This document shows positions 62,931 to 64,000 of a stretch of 64,000 nt of DNA, piece by piece (the first letter of the stretch is position 1; every line of letters begins with the position of its first letter). The notes below the pieces were generated by a model. That model saw only the letters and a program-made list of their open reading frames with translations, had not been told where the DNA came from and searched no databases. The DNA is from Streptomyces roseoverticillatus (lineage in GTDB: Bacteria > Actinomycetota > Actinomycetes > Streptomycetales > Streptomycetaceae): contig NZ_JOFL01000013.1 in NCBI RefSeq assembly GCF_000719265.1, positions 141,873 to 205,872 of the forward strand. Direction: 5' to 3'. A program made the position numbers and the translations under genes.

Positions 62931-63281
62931 ATGGCCACCAGCGAGATCAACGAGAACGCGAACGAGAACACGGCGGGCGAGAACATGAACGAGAACGAGT
63001 CCTCGACTCTGTCGGCCCGCGCGGCCGCCGCCACCGTCTACTACCCGGTGGCCCCCGGCCAGCAGATCAACGTGCGCCGCGGCCCGAACACCGGCAGCCA
63101 GATCGTCCGCGTCCTCCCCGAGGACTCCCGTGTCGCCATCCGCTGCCAGACCCGCGGCGAAACGATCACGGGCCCCTACGGCACCACCGACATCTGGGAC
63201 AGCATCGCCCCCGGCCAGTACGTGTCGGACGCCTACGTGAAGACCGGCAGCGACGGCTTCGTGACGATCCGCTGCTCCTGA
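62931..63281 (+). CDS. SH3-like domain protein
   Basis: 116 residues from ATG 62931, chosen because GGGGGAGGG lies just upstream; GTG 62904 is an in-frame alternative. About 30 Asn/Glu-rich residues (NENANENTAGENMNENESS), then a bacterial SH3 domain with QQINVRRGPNTGSQIVRVLP and GQYVSDAYVKTGSDGF. No clear signal peptide from either start, so export is unproven. Two Cys late in the domain may pair. Confidence 0.8.
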   Translation: MATSEINENANENTAGENMNENESSTLSARAAAATVYYPVAPGQQINVRRGPNTGSQIVRVLPEDSRVAIRCQTRGETITGPYGTTDIWDSIAPGQYVSDAYVKTGSDGFVTIRCS

Positions 63282-63338
63282 CGGCGCACCGACTCCCGGC
63301 ACGCCTCGGTCGACATGTCCGGTCGACATAATCGAGAC

Positions 63339-63812
63339 ATGAGCGACGAGCCGGGACCCCAGCCGGAACCCATCAGGTTCTACGGCACCACGTGGCTGAA
63401 TCACGACGGCGGATACGGGCTGCGGCGAGCCGGCACCTGCATCGGTGCGCTGGCCGCGGCAGCAGCGGGAGCCCTGGTCCTGCGCTTCGGCTACGAGGGC
63501 CTGGCCATCGCCAAGGTCGGCGGCCTGGTCAACACCATGGTGGTCGTCGCCTTCGCGGTGTGCAGCGCCCTGGCCTTCCGCCGCACCTGGGAACGCTTCG
63601 GCCGCCGCCCCGACCCCGCGGCCGACCCGCACGCCGAGCGGTCGATGCAGAGCCTGATGGTGATCGGCTTCATCGGCGCCCTCCTCGCCTACGCCCTGCG
63701 CACGTTCAAGGAGGCACCGGGCGAGGAGCTCCACCGACGGGAGTACAAGGAGGCCGTCGCGCGGTACGAGCGGCGGACCGAGCGGAAGGGCAAGGGCAGG
63801 CGCAAGCGGTAG
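63339..63812 (+). CDS. Small membrane protein with three helices
   Basis: 157 residues from ATG 63339. Three hydrophobic segments at about 30-50, 60-78 and 102-122, short polar N-terminus, strongly basic tail (RYERRTERKGKGRRKR). No family recognised with confidence. An in-frame ATG eight codons upstream is possible. Confidence 0.72.
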   Translation: MSDEPGPQPEPIRFYGTTWLNHDGGYGLRRAGTCIGALAAAAAGALVLRFGYEGLAIAKVGGLVNTMVVVAFAVCSALAFRRTWERFGRRPDPAADPHAERSMQSLMVIGFIGALLAYALRTFKEAPGEELHRREYKEAVARYERRTERKGKGRRKR

Positions 63813-64000
63813 GCGCCGGCACCCGGCCCGGGGCGGCCGAGGGGACCGAGGGGGGTGGCAATGAGGCCCCGAAACCTCGTGTAGTGTTCTCCGAGTTGCC
63901 ACGGGGTCCGCAAGGACAACGGGGCGGCGATCGAGCCGCACCGGCGGCACTCACCACTGCACGGCCCCTGAACGGGATGAATTTCGGCGTGCCGGAATTC
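63813..64000. other. Right edge of the window, no gene seen
   Basis: 188 bases without a supported reading frame. TAGTGT at 63882-63887 could be a -10 for a gene beyond the window, but no -35 at proper spacing was found. The short near-palindrome GAGGCCCCGAAACCTC at 63864-63879 lies just upstream. Confidence 0.35.

Overview
The window is very GC-rich with strong third-position G/C bias, GTG starts are common, and many genes overlap by four bases. The gene content (sigE-cseABC, lsr2, clpC, disA-radA, a folate cluster beside ftsH, panC-nadB-nadC-coaX) is that of the conserved core of a Streptomyces chromosome, or a very close relative. I see no transposase, integrase, tRNA, rRNA, CRISPR array or secondary-metabolite cluster.

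Layout. 1-8.9 kb: the 3' part of ftsH, folE, a membrane esterase facing a phosphatidylglycerol lysyltransferase-like protein, then folP, an NTF2-like gene, folB, folK and a DUF3180 protein (tetrahydrofolate synthesis). 8.9-13.2 kb: a tandem repeat array and an ABC uptake system of the glycine betaine/choline type with its ATPase divergent. 13.3-16.7 kb: a coiled-coil membrane protein, an orphan NuoD paralogue and a MidA-like methyltransferase. 16.8-22.3 kb: a LiaS/NarX-type two-component pair, a LysR/atypical-SDR divergent pair and an ArsR-type regulator facing a small gene. 22.3-28.6 kb: a Uma2 nuclease-fold gene, then DUF2520, panC, nadB, nadC and coaX, each overlapping the next, which joins CoA and NAD synthesis. 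28.7-35.7 kb: a secreted protein, small conserved proteins, a BlaI-type repressor, argA, lsr2, an SCO3374-family gene and clpC. 35.8-38.5 kb: a translationally coupled Trypco2 / trypsin-NACHT pair, the most likely biological-conflict system here. 38.8-44.8 kb: an M23 peptidase, a VOC protein, sigE-cseA-cseB-cseC (cell-envelope stress) and mutY. 44.9-50.9 kb: a second two-component pair, an FMN-binding oxidase-like gene, a PAP2 phosphatase, a secreted protein and disA. 51-60.3 kb: radA, a sigma-like/zinc-anti-sigma/BACON fusion, a cysteine-rich protein, Ppx/GppA, a TIM-barrel epimerase-type protein, TetR and ilvD. 60.5-63.8 kb: a Ser/Thr kinase with a beta-propeller sensor, an SH3-like secreted protein and a small membrane protein.

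Two patterns cross the map. A dispersed GC-rich repeat family sits in seven intergenic gaps, five of them between convergent gene ends and none in a divergent promoter region. Envelope sensing is heavily represented (sigE-cse, two other two-component systems, the BACON fusion, the propeller kinase, and DisA, whose c-di-AMP is linked to wall homeostasis in other bacteria).
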